Shown here in pieces: positions 7,337-15,407 of a DNA stretch of 64,000 nt. Under the pieces are notes generated by a model. That model did no database searches and had not been told where the DNA came from. It saw only the letters and a list, made by a program, of their open reading frames with translations. Numbering within the stretch: the stretch's first letter is position 1; each line of letters begins with the position of its first letter. The DNA is from Mycobacterium sp. BK086 (lineage in GTDB: Bacteria; Actinomycetota; Actinomycetes; Mycobacteriales; Mycobacteriaceae): positions 1 to 64,000 of the forward strand of contig SNWL01000005.1 in the NCBI GenBank assembly GCA_004362315.1, written 5' to 3'. The position numbers and the translations under genes were made by a program.

Positions 7337-10300
7337 TCAGTGTGTCAGCAGCATTGCGCGGATCTTCTCCGCCAGCACGCTCGCCATCGTTTCCAGCGAC
7401 TCGGGTCGGTGGTTCGGGCGCGTGTAGAACAGGTCGATCCGCAGACCGTCGTCCATCAACGACGCGTATACATGCTTGTGGAAATCGGCCGGATTGTCCG
7501 ACCCGACGCTGTCCTGCATATCGGCGAGCCGGGCCGACATCGGCGGGGTGAACATCTCGCCGTCATAGCTGGCTTCCCAGATATCGCCGACGTAGTTGAG
7601 CAGGGTCGTGACCTGATCGAAGCGGGCCAGCTCGGCAACCCGCGGATCGTCGGAAAAGTACCGCAGCGCACTATGTCCCAGCCCGTGGTGCGGCACCGCC
7701 TCCCACTGCTCGGTCACCTGCTCGAGAATGCGCGGCAGGTCGTCGAGGGGACCGTCCGGAAGCCGGACGGTGATCGGCGTGTGCGTGACGAACCACCCGA
7801 CGGTGCGCGACACGTCGGCGCCCGGGATGCAGGTCTCGCGGCCGTGGCCCGCCAGATGGAACACCAGGCTGCGCTGACCGGACATCTCGTGCGCCGTCAA
7901 CGCCAACCCGGCCGTGATCGCGTGGATGGCGGTCGGGTGGAACAGCCCGCCGAGCCGATCCCGGGCCTCGTCGACCTCGTCGGGGGACAGCAGCGGGATC
8001 CGCAGGTGTGCCAGGTCGTGCTGGAACGCGACCGCGTCGGCATCGTCCTCGGGGAAGGGGGCGACATCGCGGGCCTGCTCCAGCCAGTACTCCCACTGCG
8101 CGTCGCCGGCCGGCCCCCGCGCATAGTCGATGAGCGCGTCGACCCACTGGAAGAACGGTGTCGACTGCGGCGGCAGAGCGGGCTCGCGTCCGCGCGCGCA
8201 GGCGATGTAGGCGGTCCGGAGATCTTCCAGAATGATCTCCAGCGACCTGCCGTCGTTGATCAGGTGATGCACGGCCAGGGCGAGGTGATGCCGGGTGCCA
8301 TTGGGATCATCGAACAGGACCGCGGCGATCGTGGGACCGTCGTCGATATCGAGTGAATCATGCAGGCGCTCAACCTCATCGTGGATGACGTCGATCTGCT
8401 GGTCGTCGTCACCGGCGGGCAGCTTGACGGTGCGGACCAACACCTCCAGCTTGGCGGTGTCGAACTCGTGGCGGGCGTGCACCTGGCCGTCTGTCGTGCG
8501 GTGGAAGCGCAGCCGCAGAGCTGAGTGATGGTCGATGACGTATCGGAACGCGTCGCGCAGGATGTCGGGATCCAGCAGGGCAGGCAACCGCGCCACGAAA
8601 CCGACATTGAATTTGTTGGGATTGACGCGGGCCCAGCTGAAGTAATACTGCTGCATGGGATTCAGCGGTGTATCACCTTGCGGTACAGGAAGATTGACAG
8701 CGGGCGGCGCGGAGCGCGCTCGCTCGGCCAGCTCCGCGAGCGTCACGTGGTCGATGAGGTCCCTCGGCGTCAGCCAGTAGCCGGCAGCCCTGGCGAAGAT
8801 GCTGATCCGCGCCGCGAGAAGGGAATCCCCGCCGAGTTCGAAGAAGTCGTCGTGGATGCTGACGGCTTCGAGTCCCAGGGTCTCGCACCAGATCTTGGCC
8901 AGCGTCTCCTCGACCTCGTCGCGCGGGGCGATGAGGTCGTCGCGGATACCCTCCTGGGCTGCTGAATCCGGTGGCGGCCACGGCAGCGCGCCGCGGTCGA
9001 CCTTGCCCGACGTGCGCACGGGCAACTCGTCGAGGCGGACCAGGCGTGGTATCAGTGCGGCGGGCAAGGTCTCGGCCAGCAGGCTGCGTACACCCGGCAG
9101 GTCGAATTCCGTTTCGGCACTGGCGATGTAGCCGACCAGCAGGGGAGTGCCGTTGGCGGTGTGGCGCACCGCCGAAGCGCCTGCGACCACGCCCGGCAGC
9201 CGCATCAGTGCGGCGTCGATCTCACCCAGCTCGATGCGGCGCCCGCCCAGCTTGACCTGATCGTCGGCCCGTCCGACGAAGTACAGCCCGCCGGGTTGCT
9301 GGCGCACCAGATCTCCGCTGCGGTAAGCCCGCGTCCAGCCCAGCGTCGGCATCGCCGCGTACTTCATGGCGTCCTGATCGGGATCGAGATACCGTGCCAA
9401 CCCGACGCCGCCGATCACCAGCTCGCCCGTCTCGCCGTACCCGACCGGGTTTCCATGGGCGTCGACCACCGCCAAATCCCAGCCCGCCAGCGGCAGCCCG
9501 ATACTCACCGGCCCCGCACCGTCGAGCCGCGCGGCGCACGCCACCACGGTGGCCTCGGTGGGACCGTAGGTGTTCCAGACCTCGCGACCGGCCGAGTTCG
9601 CGCCGGCCGCAAGCCGTTCGGCGAGCTCGGCGGGACACGCCTCGCCGCCGAAGATCAACAGCCGCACCCCGCTCAGGGCCGCACTCGGCCACAGCGCCGC
9701 CAGCGTGGGCACCGTGGACACCACGGTCACACCGCGGCCGGCCAGCCACGGGCCGAGGTCGGGGCCGCTGCGCACGAGGGACCGCGGCGCGGGCACCAGG
9801 CACGCACCGTGCCGCCACGCCAGCCACATCTCCTCACACGAGGCGTCGAAGGCGACCGACAGTCCCGCTAGCACCCGGTCGCCGGGCCCAATCGGGTTGT
9901 CCTGCAGGAAGATCTGCGCTTCGGCGTCGACGAACGCCGCGGCGTTGCGGTGGGTGACGGCGACACCCTTGGGCGTGCCGGTCGATCCCGAGGTGAAGAT
10001 GATCCAGGCATCGTCCTCGGGTGACGGCGCCGCGGTGTCGTGGCGCGGGGATGCGCCCGCGATGCCCGTGTCGGTGACCACCGCGACGACGCCGGCCTCG
10101 CCGAAGACCAGCGCGGCCCGCTCGTCGGGATCGTCGGCATCGACCGGTACATAGGCCGCACCGGCGGCGAGGATCGCCAGGATCGCCACATAGAGCTCGG
10201 CCTTACCCGACGGCATCCGGACGCCCACCCGATCGCCCCGACCGACGCCGTGAGCGCCCAGACGTGCCACCTCGGCGTCGATGCGCCCGATCAGGTCGGC

Positions 10301-10444
10301 ATAGCTCAGCTGCACCGTTCCGTCGTCGATCGCGGCGGCGTCGGGGTATCGCGCGGCGGTGTCGTGGAGGATCTCGATCAGGGTGCGAGGGGCCGGCGCG
10401 TGCGATGACAGCAGGTAGTGGGCTGGCACGTCAGGCGTCGGCAC
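7337..10444 (-). CDS. Nonribosomal peptide synthetase, A-PCP-C architecture
   Basis: A 1035-aa single-module synthetase. The adenylation domain (about 20-490) has TSGSTGTPKG at 151-160, NTYGPTEATV at 291-300, YRSGDLV at 374-380 and the catalytic A10 lysine in TSGKVDRGALP near 481. The carrier domain has DDFFELGGDSLLAARIS, with Ser541 as the phosphopantetheine site. The condensation domain (about 590-1030) keeps its active site, HHLINDG at 726-732. There is no thioesterase or reductase domain. The A4 region (AFDASCEEMWLAWRHG) resembles, from memory, the Pls/PosA family of A domains, some of which load basic amino acids; that is only a hint. A condensation domain after the carrier suggests release by transfer to a free amine or to an acceptor made by the neighbouring enzymes. 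The start is GTG, 2 nt after the stop of the gene upstream. Confidence 0.92.
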   Translation of the reverse strand: MPTPDVPAHYLLSSHAPAPRTLIEILHDTAARYPDAAAIDDGTVQLSYADLIGRIDAEVARLGAHGVGRGDRVGVRMPSGKAELYVAILAILAAGAAYVPVDADDPDERAALVFGEAGVVAVVTDTGIAGASPRHDTAAPSPEDDAWIIFTSGSTGTPKGVAVTHRNAAAFVDAEAQIFLQDNPIGPGDRVLAGLSVAFDASCEEMWLAWRHGACLVPAPRSLVRSGPDLGPWLAGRGVTVVSTVPTLAALWPSAALSGVRLLIFGGEACPAELAERLAAGANSAGREVWNTYGPTEATVVACAARLDGAGPVSIGLPLAGWDLAVVDAHGNPVGYGETGELVIGGVGLARYLDPDQDAMKYAAMPTLGWTRAYRSGDLVRQQPGGLYFVGRADDQVKLGGRRIELGEIDAALMRLPGVVAGASAVRHTANGTPLLVGYIASAETEFDLPGVRSLLAETLPAALIPRLVRLDELPVRTSGKVDRGALPWPPPDSAAQEGIRDDLIAPRDEVEETLAKIWCETLGLEAVSIHDDFFELGGDSLLAARISIFARAAGYWLTPRDLIDHVTLAELAERARSAPPAVNLPVPQGDTPLNPMQQYYFSWARVNPNKFNVGFVARLPALLDPDILRDAFRYVIDHHSALRLRFHRTTDGQVHARHEFDTAKLEVLVRTVKLPAGDDDQQIDVIHDEVERLHDSLDIDDGPTIAAVLFDDPNGTRHHLALAVHHLINDGRSLEIILEDLRTAYIACARGREPALPPQSTPFFQWVDALIDYARGPAGDAQWEYWLEQARDVAPFPEDDADAVAFQHDLAHLRIPLLSPDEVDEARDRLGGLFHPTAIHAITAGLALTAHEMSGQRSLVFHLAGHGRETCIPGADVSRTVGWFVTHTPITVRLPDGPLDDLPRILEQVTEQWEAVPHHGLGHSALRYFSDDPRVAELARFDQVTTLLNYVGDIWEASYDGEMFTPPMSARLADMQDSVGSDNPADFHKHVYASLMDDGLRIDLFYTRPNHRPESLETMASVLAEKIRAMLLTH

Positions 10445-10446
10445 GC

Positions 10447-10986
10447 CTAACGCCGCTGGATGTAGACGAACTGCGTCTCATCGATCTGTTGTGGGGGGAA
10501 GACCGCCTCCAGCGGCGACCCCAAGCCGCTGGTGGTCGATCGGGTGACCGCCCCCAGCTCGAGGACCGATGTCGAGGTCTCGATGGCGATGCTGCAGTAG
10601 GACTCGAACGTGCCGCCCTCGGGTTCCTTGAACCAGAAGGCGCAGCCCGCGGGCCAACCCGTCAGCCAGGCATGTCGCCCGCCCTTGACTTTGGCCGTCC
10701 CACCGGGCGGGATCTCCATTCGCTCGAGGTGGTGGGCGGCGTCATCGGAGGTGACAGATTCCTTGACGACCTCTTGGTCGAAATGAACCTCGGTCAACGC
10801 AATGTCGACAATGTTGTCGTCCGCCGAGATCTTTCCCACGACGATCGGTTTGTCGTACTTGTTCACGATGGAAAATTCCCAGCCATCGGAATTCGAACCG
10901 AAAGTCATGTCCCGGTTGCCGACTCGTGTCAGGAGCTCGTTCATCGAGTCGATCGCCTCTGACGTCCATTGCGTGCCCTCGGCCAT
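10447..10986 (-). CDS. Small protein of unknown family, first gene of NRPS operon
   Basis: A 179-aa soluble protein that I do not recognise, with no signal peptide or membrane segment. The body looks beta-rich: WEFSIVNKYDKPIVVG, then IPPGGTAKVKGGRHAWLTG, then GCAFWFKEPEGGTFESYCSIAIE. This order (strand ending in N, a Pro-Gly-Gly loop, an aromatic GxxFWF strand) is loosely like aegerolysin-type beta-sandwich proteins, but I would not name it so without a profile search. The ATG at 10986 has AGGAAGGA upstream. Its stop lies 2 nt before the NRPS start, so the pair is almost certainly co-translated. An MbtH-like role is unlikely: it is too long and lacks the MbtH Trp/Asn pattern. It may bind or protect the product. 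Confidence 0.7.
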   Translation of the reverse strand: MAEGTQWTSEAIDSMNELLTRVGNRDMTFGSNSDGWEFSIVNKYDKPIVVGKISADDNIVDIALTEVHFDQEVVKESVTSDDAAHHLERMEIPPGGTAKVKGGRHAWLTGWPAGCAFWFKEPEGGTFESYCSIAIETSTSVLELGAVTRSTTSGLGSPLEAVFPPQQIDETQFVYIQRR

Positions 10987-11173
10987 CACGGTCCTTCCTG
11001 TCGCGGGAAACCCCGCTGACAACCTACGACGCAATCACGCTCGGCGGGGAGATGGCCGCGAACTGGCATCTGATCAGCGCCAGAAATTTACTCCGGAGCC
11101 GCACCCAAACCCGGCATGGCTGCGGTACCTTCACTGCGAATCCGCAGGTGACGAGTCCGAAAAGGAAGCTCAC
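10987..11173. promoter_or_regulatory. Divergent promoter region of the NRPS/aminotransferase locus
   Basis: These 187 bp separate the two divergent arms of the biosynthetic locus and must hold both promoters. The plus arm has a good RBS, AAAGGAAG, before the ATG at 11174. No clear palindrome or consensus promoter stood out by eye, and no regulator gene is present inside the locus. Confidence 0.6.
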
Positions 11174-12484
11174 ATGACAATCGACCGTCCCAGCACCGAC
11201 ACCCTGGCGATCGACGGCGGCACTCCGATCCGGACGCAGCCACTGCCATGGGAGCTCCCGGGTGCCCATTGGATCGGTCAGGAAGAGCGCGATCTGGTGC
11301 TCAGCGTCGTCGACGCCCAGAGCCCGTTCCGCTTCTACGGCCCCGACCCGCAACATTGCGTGGAACGGCTGGAGTCGGCGTGGCAGGAGAAGTTCGGCCA
11401 TCCCTATGCGCTGGCGGTGAACTGTGGCACCGCAGCCCTGCACATCGTGCTCGCCGCGATGGGCGTCGGCCCGGGCGACGAGGTTCTGGTTCCCGGCTAC
11501 ATGTGGGTGAGCTGTCTGGGCGCGGTCGTCCGGCTGGGGGCGATCCCGCGGCTGGTCGACATCGACGACACCTTCTGTATGGACCCGGCCGACGCCGAGG
11601 CCAAGATCAACGACCGCACGAAGGCGATCCTCTTCGTCAACATGTCAGGCGCGCCGGGCCGCAATGCCGAGATCGCCGAGATCGCCAGCCGGCGTGGGGT
11701 TTACCTGCTCGAAGATTGCGCCCAGGCGATCGGAGCCTCGCAGAACGGCAAGCCGGCGGGCACGTTCGGGGACGCCTCGATCTTCAGTTTCCAGCTCAAC
11801 AAGAACATCACGAGCGGCGACGGCGGCATGATCGCCTGTAAGGACGAGGACCTCTACAAGCGCTGCTATGCCATCCACGATCTGGGCTATCCGCGCAACG
11901 ACGCGGGCCGGCTGGACACCGTGGACCCGCGCTACCAGCTGTGGGGTGTGGGCGCCCGGATGTCCGAATTGCAGGGTGCGATGGTGCTGGCGCAGCTCGG
12001 CAAGCTCGACCAGATCACCCGTGCGATGCGCTCGGCCAAGTGGGACATCCGAAAGGCGTTGAGCGAGATCGACGGTCTGGGATTCCGCAATGTCATCGAT
12101 CCGGCCGGGGACAGCGGACCGTTCCTGATCACCACCTACCCGGATGCCGAGACCTGTGAGAGGTTCACCGCCGCACTGCGGGCCGAGGGTATCGAAGGCC
12201 CACCCGGGAGCCTGACGTGTGTGCCGATGTCGGGCTGGGGGTTGCACTGGTACTTCAACAATCCCAGCCTGGTGCACAAGCGCTCGTTCTCTGAGCAGGG
12301 GTTCCCGTGGACCCATCCCGCCAACGCCTTCGCGGCCGAAATCGACTACAAGCGTGGGCTTCTGCCGGTCTGCGACGAGATGAGCGATCGCGCCGCGCTG
12401 CTCTCCATCGCGTCGAACCTGGCCGGTGGCGACGTCGACGACATCGTCGCCGCCTTCCGCAAAGTTGCGAGTGCCGTTCTCTGA
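11174..12484 (+). CDS. DegT/DnrJ/EryC1/StrS-family PLP-dependent aminotransferase
   Basis: A 436-aa fold-type I aminotransferase of the sugar/cyclitol-aminating family. Landmarks in order are LAIDGGTPIR at the start (typical of the AHBA-synthase/inosose aminotransferase branch), the cofactor-binding NCGTAALHIVLAA (about 83-95), VPGYMWVSCLGAVVRLGAIP, the PLP-pyridine Asp in LLEDCAQAIGA (Asp181) and the Schiff-base lysine in FQLNKNITSGDGG (Lys210). These enzymes normally transfer an amino group from Glu or Gln to a keto-sugar or inosose. The gene opens the plus arm of the divergent locus and precedes a flavin oxidase that could generate the ketone. The exact substrate cannot be told. The ATG follows AAAGGAAGCTCAC, so the longer upstream frame is not needed. 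Confidence 0.9.
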   Translation: MTIDRPSTDTLAIDGGTPIRTQPLPWELPGAHWIGQEERDLVLSVVDAQSPFRFYGPDPQHCVERLESAWQEKFGHPYALAVNCGTAALHIVLAAMGVGPGDEVLVPGYMWVSCLGAVVRLGAIPRLVDIDDTFCMDPADAEAKINDRTKAILFVNMSGAPGRNAEIAEIASRRGVYLLEDCAQAIGASQNGKPAGTFGDASIFSFQLNKNITSGDGGMIACKDEDLYKRCYAIHDLGYPRNDAGRLDTVDPRYQLWGVGARMSELQGAMVLAQLGKLDQITRAMRSAKWDIRKALSEIDGLGFRNVIDPAGDSGPFLITTYPDAETCERFTAALRAEGIEGPPGSLTCVPMSGWGLHWYFNNPSLVHKRSFSEQGFPWTHPANAFAAEIDYKRGLLPVCDEMSDRAALLSIASNLAGGDVDDIVAAFRKVASAVL

Positions 12485-12545
12485 CTTGCCATTACCGCCG
12501 ACCCCCCTCACTGACCGCTGGAAAGGTACATCGGAAGTGCACATC

Positions 12546-14042
12546 ATGGAAAGCGTCGTCGAGAGCAGTCTGGACTCGATCGCGGCGGCGTCCGACAAGA
12601 TCGACTGTCTGGTCATCGGCAGTGGCACCGCCGGTGTGACCACCGCACTCTCTCTGGCCAAACAGGGGCTCAGCGTGGTGATCCTCGAGGCCGGGCCGTG
12701 GGTACTTCCCCAGCATGTCGGCACCTCGCCGCTGCGCAGCCAGGAGGAGATCGTTCCGCAGATTCACCATCTGGTGAAGTACGGCACCGCCTGGCATGAC
12801 AGCGAGACCATCGAGAACACGCGAGGCATCCTGCCGTCCAACAACAACGCGTGGTCGCTGGTCGGTGGCCGCACGGTGTTCTGGGGCGGCTGCACACCAC
12901 GCTTCATCGAATCGGATTTCGCGGATTGGCCGTTCGATCTCGCCGAGCTCGAGCCGTATTACGAACGGGCCGAGGAGATCATGCACGTCTCCGGCAGCGG
13001 CGGCGACGACCGGCCGCCGTTCATGGACAGCCCGGCCCAGGCCCGGCTGCTGGACGCGCTCAACGATGGTGGCATCGAAGCCCGTCCGGTGCCGCTGTGC
13101 GTCGACACCGGTGCGGCCCGAAACGGCTACATCGCGCGCGGCTTCGACTGTTCCATCGACCGTCTGCTGCGCAGCGGTCGGTTGGTGCAGTTCGACGGCA
13201 GGCCCGGCGTCTCACTGGTGGCCGAGGCTGTCGCGACGTGCCTGCATCAGGATGGCGACCGCATCTCGGCGGTGACGGTGCTGGACCGGCGCCGGGACCG
13301 CAAGGTCGACCTGCACCCACGCCACATCGTGCTGGCCGGCGGCGCGATCCAGTCGACCCGGCTGGCCATGTACTCCGAACTCGACACCGGCAGCCCCGAT
13401 CTCGGCAAGTACATCGACGACCACCTCTTCGTGCAGAGCGTGATCAAGCTCGACAAGCCACTGGAAAGTGCGGCGGCCTACCTCATGGTCGACCCCACCG
13501 ACGAACGTCGGTACCACGTCCAGATGCAGGGCGCGTTCAAGGAGACGTGGTACTCGCCCTACCACGCCACGGTGTGGCTGGACACTGAAGAGGACGGCGA
13601 ATACTTCCTCTGCTATTGCTTCGGCATCGCCGACAACCAGCGCGACAACCGGCTCGAGCTCTATCGCCAGGCCGATCCGACGTCGGGTGGCATGCGTGAC
13701 TACCACGTCGTCTACGACCGTTCGCCCGGCGACGTCGCGCTGCTGCAGGAGATGCAGGACTTCATGCCGAAGGTCGCCGAGCTGATGGGCGGCAAGATCC
13801 ACAAGATCCAGGTCAACAAGCCCGGTGCGGCGCTACACGAAGTCGGCGGGCTGCGGATGGGTGCGACCCGCGACGACGGCGTGACCGATTCGGCCGGACG
13901 GTTCTGGGGCATCCGCAATCTCTCGGCACACGACTCCAGCATCTGGCGCGGCCAGGGCACGGCCAACTCCTACCTGACGATCACCGCGGTCGCGCTGCGC
14001 TGCTCGGAGTACCTGGCAGCCGATCTCATCTCCGCCGGCTAG
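12546..14042 (+). CDS. GMC-family flavin oxidoreductase
   Basis: A 498-aa FAD enzyme. The N-terminal dinucleotide fold is CLVIGSGTAGVTTALSLAKQG followed by the ribose-binding Glu in VILEAG (about 19-48). The GMC signature region includes NNNAWSLVGGRTVFWGGCTPRF, where FAD is held and the flavin-facing loop lies. HEVGGLRMG and the late HDSSIWRGQGTANSYLTITAVAL segment form the catalytic C-terminal part. The architecture is nearest to pyranose-oxidase or sugar-dehydrogenase members, which oxidise a secondary alcohol to a ketone. That fits a partner role: make the ketone that the DegT enzyme aminates (inference). The ATG at 12546 has GGAAG 7 nt upstream; a GTG at 12537 is possible. It is 61 nt from the aminotransferase gene and 11 nt from the transporter. 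Confidence 0.88.
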   Translation: MESVVESSLDSIAAASDKIDCLVIGSGTAGVTTALSLAKQGLSVVILEAGPWVLPQHVGTSPLRSQEEIVPQIHHLVKYGTAWHDSETIENTRGILPSNNNAWSLVGGRTVFWGGCTPRFIESDFADWPFDLAELEPYYERAEEIMHVSGSGGDDRPPFMDSPAQARLLDALNDGGIEARPVPLCVDTGAARNGYIARGFDCSIDRLLRSGRLVQFDGRPGVSLVAEAVATCLHQDGDRISAVTVLDRRRDRKVDLHPRHIVLAGGAIQSTRLAMYSELDTGSPDLGKYIDDHLFVQSVIKLDKPLESAAAYLMVDPTDERRYHVQMQGAFKETWYSPYHATVWLDTEEDGEYFLCYCFGIADNQRDNRLELYRQADPTSGGMRDYHVVYDRSPGDVALLQEMQDFMPKVAELMGGKIHKIQVNKPGAALHEVGGLRMGATRDDGVTDSAGRFWGIRNLSAHDSSIWRGQGTANSYLTITAVALRCSEYLAADLISAG

Positions 14043-14053
14043 GACCGTCGGCC

Positions 14054-15406
14054 GTGTCGGTAGCGCCCCAATCCAGCCAGGGCCCAACGCGTCTCGCAGC
14101 GTTGCTCGCGGCGGTGGCGGCCATCGCTGGATTCCTCATCGGCTATCACACGGGAGTCATCGCGGGCGCCCTGGAATTCATCGGCGAGGAGTTTCATCTC
14201 GGGGACCTGGCCCGCGGCGCTGTCGTCACCGCCGTTCTGGTCGGCGGCCTGGTCGGTGGCATCGCGGGCGGTCCGCTCGCCCGGCGGCTGGGCCAGCGGC
14301 CCGCGCTGATGATCACCGCCGTCGTCTTCGCCGTCTGCGCGGCGGGCAGCGCGTGGGCGTCGGGTCCGTGGGTGCTGGGCGCATGGCGGTTCGGGCTCGG
14401 CCTGGCGGTCGGCGGCGCGACGATGGTGGCGCCGCTCTACGTCGCCGAGACGGCACCGAGCCGCTGGCGGGGTGCGCTGGTGTCGGCGTTCCAGCTGGCC
14501 ATCACCAGCGGCATTCTGGTCAGCTACCTCGTCGGCCTGGCTTTCACCGGCTCGGGTGACTGGCGAATGATGTTGGGGCTTGGTCTGATTCCGGCCGTAC
14601 TGCTGCTCATCGGCCTGGTCTTCCTGCCGGAGAGTCCGCGCTGGCTGCTGTTGGCCGGTCGCGAGGACGAAGCACGCAACGCCTGGAACACGCTGAGCCG
14701 CGAACCCTGGTCCGAGGACGACATCTCCGTCATTCGTGCCGGCGTCGGCCAAGGGCACGGACGGTTCCGGGATCTCTTGACCCGCCGCATGCGGCCCGCG
14801 CTGATCATCGCGGCCGGTCTGTTCGTATTCACGAATCTGTCTGGTATCGACGCGATCCTGTACTACGCGCCCGTCATCTTCCGGGAGGTCGGGTTGGGCG
14901 AGACCGGGCCGATCCTCGCGACGGTCGGCTTGGGCACCATCAACGTCGCCGCCACCGTGCTGGCCATGTGGCTGGTCGACCGGGTCGGCCGCCGGCCGCT
15001 GCTGCTGTGGGGCCTGGCGCCGATGGCGATCTCTCTGGTGATTATGTCGGCATGCCTGCTGCTGGATTCCAGCGTCGGCGGGCTCGCGACGATCGTGTGC
15101 CTGGCCATCTTCATCGTCGCGTTCGCGGTCAGCCTGGGTCCGCTGCCCTACGTGCTGATGTCGGAGATCTTCCCGTCGGCGGTGCGCCCACTGGGGATGG
15201 CGGTGGCCGCCGCCACCGCGTGGGGCGTCAACGCCGTTGTGTCCGTGAGCTTCCTGCCGCTGGCCGGCGCGATCGGCATGTCCGGCACCTTCTTCGTGTT
15301 CGCCGGCGTGTGTGCCGTCGCCTTCGTCTTCGTCTACCGGCTGGTGCCCGAGACGAAGGGTCGCACGCTGGAGGAGATCGAACGCAGCCTGCTGCACGCC
15401 GGCTGA
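14054..15406 (+). CDS. MFS transporter, sugar-porter family
   Basis: A 450-aa, twelve-helix major facilitator. It carries the sugar-porter signatures PESPRWLL after helix 6, DRVGRRPLLLWG in the loop between helices 8 and 9, and PETKGRTLEEIE near the C terminus. An early GYHTGVIAGAL matches the GYDxGVxxGA of inositol, xylose and glucose importers. The family suggests proton-coupled uptake of a hexose or cyclitol, rather than the drug-exporter type usually found in antibiotic clusters. Beside a GMC oxidase and a DegT aminotransferase, myo-inositol or a hexose entering the pathway is an attractive inference, but export of the product cannot be excluded. The GTG start has AGGA 9 nt before it. Its stop is 1 nt from the convergent jetC stop. 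Confidence 0.88.
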   Translation: MSVAPQSSQGPTRLAALLAAVAAIAGFLIGYHTGVIAGALEFIGEEFHLGDLARGAVVTAVLVGGLVGGIAGGPLARRLGQRPALMITAVVFAVCAAGSAWASGPWVLGAWRFGLGLAVGGATMVAPLYVAETAPSRWRGALVSAFQLAITSGILVSYLVGLAFTGSGDWRMMLGLGLIPAVLLLIGLVFLPESPRWLLLAGREDEARNAWNTLSREPWSEDDISVIRAGVGQGHGRFRDLLTRRMRPALIIAAGLFVFTNLSGIDAILYYAPVIFREVGLGETGPILATVGLGTINVAATVLAMWLVDRVGRRPLLLWGLAPMAISLVIMSACLLLDSSVGGLATIVCLAIFIVAFAVSLGPLPYVLMSEIFPSAVRPLGMAVAAATAWGVNAVVSVSFLPLAGAIGMSGTFFVFAGVCAVAFVFVYRLVPETKGRTLEEIERSLLHAG

Positions 15407-15407
15407 C

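Noticed and set aside
14054-15406. Possible jetD at the end of the jet operon
   Set aside because: The only gene there is on the opposite strand and is a twelve-helix MFS transporter; no toprim-like or DUF2220-like pattern is seen.
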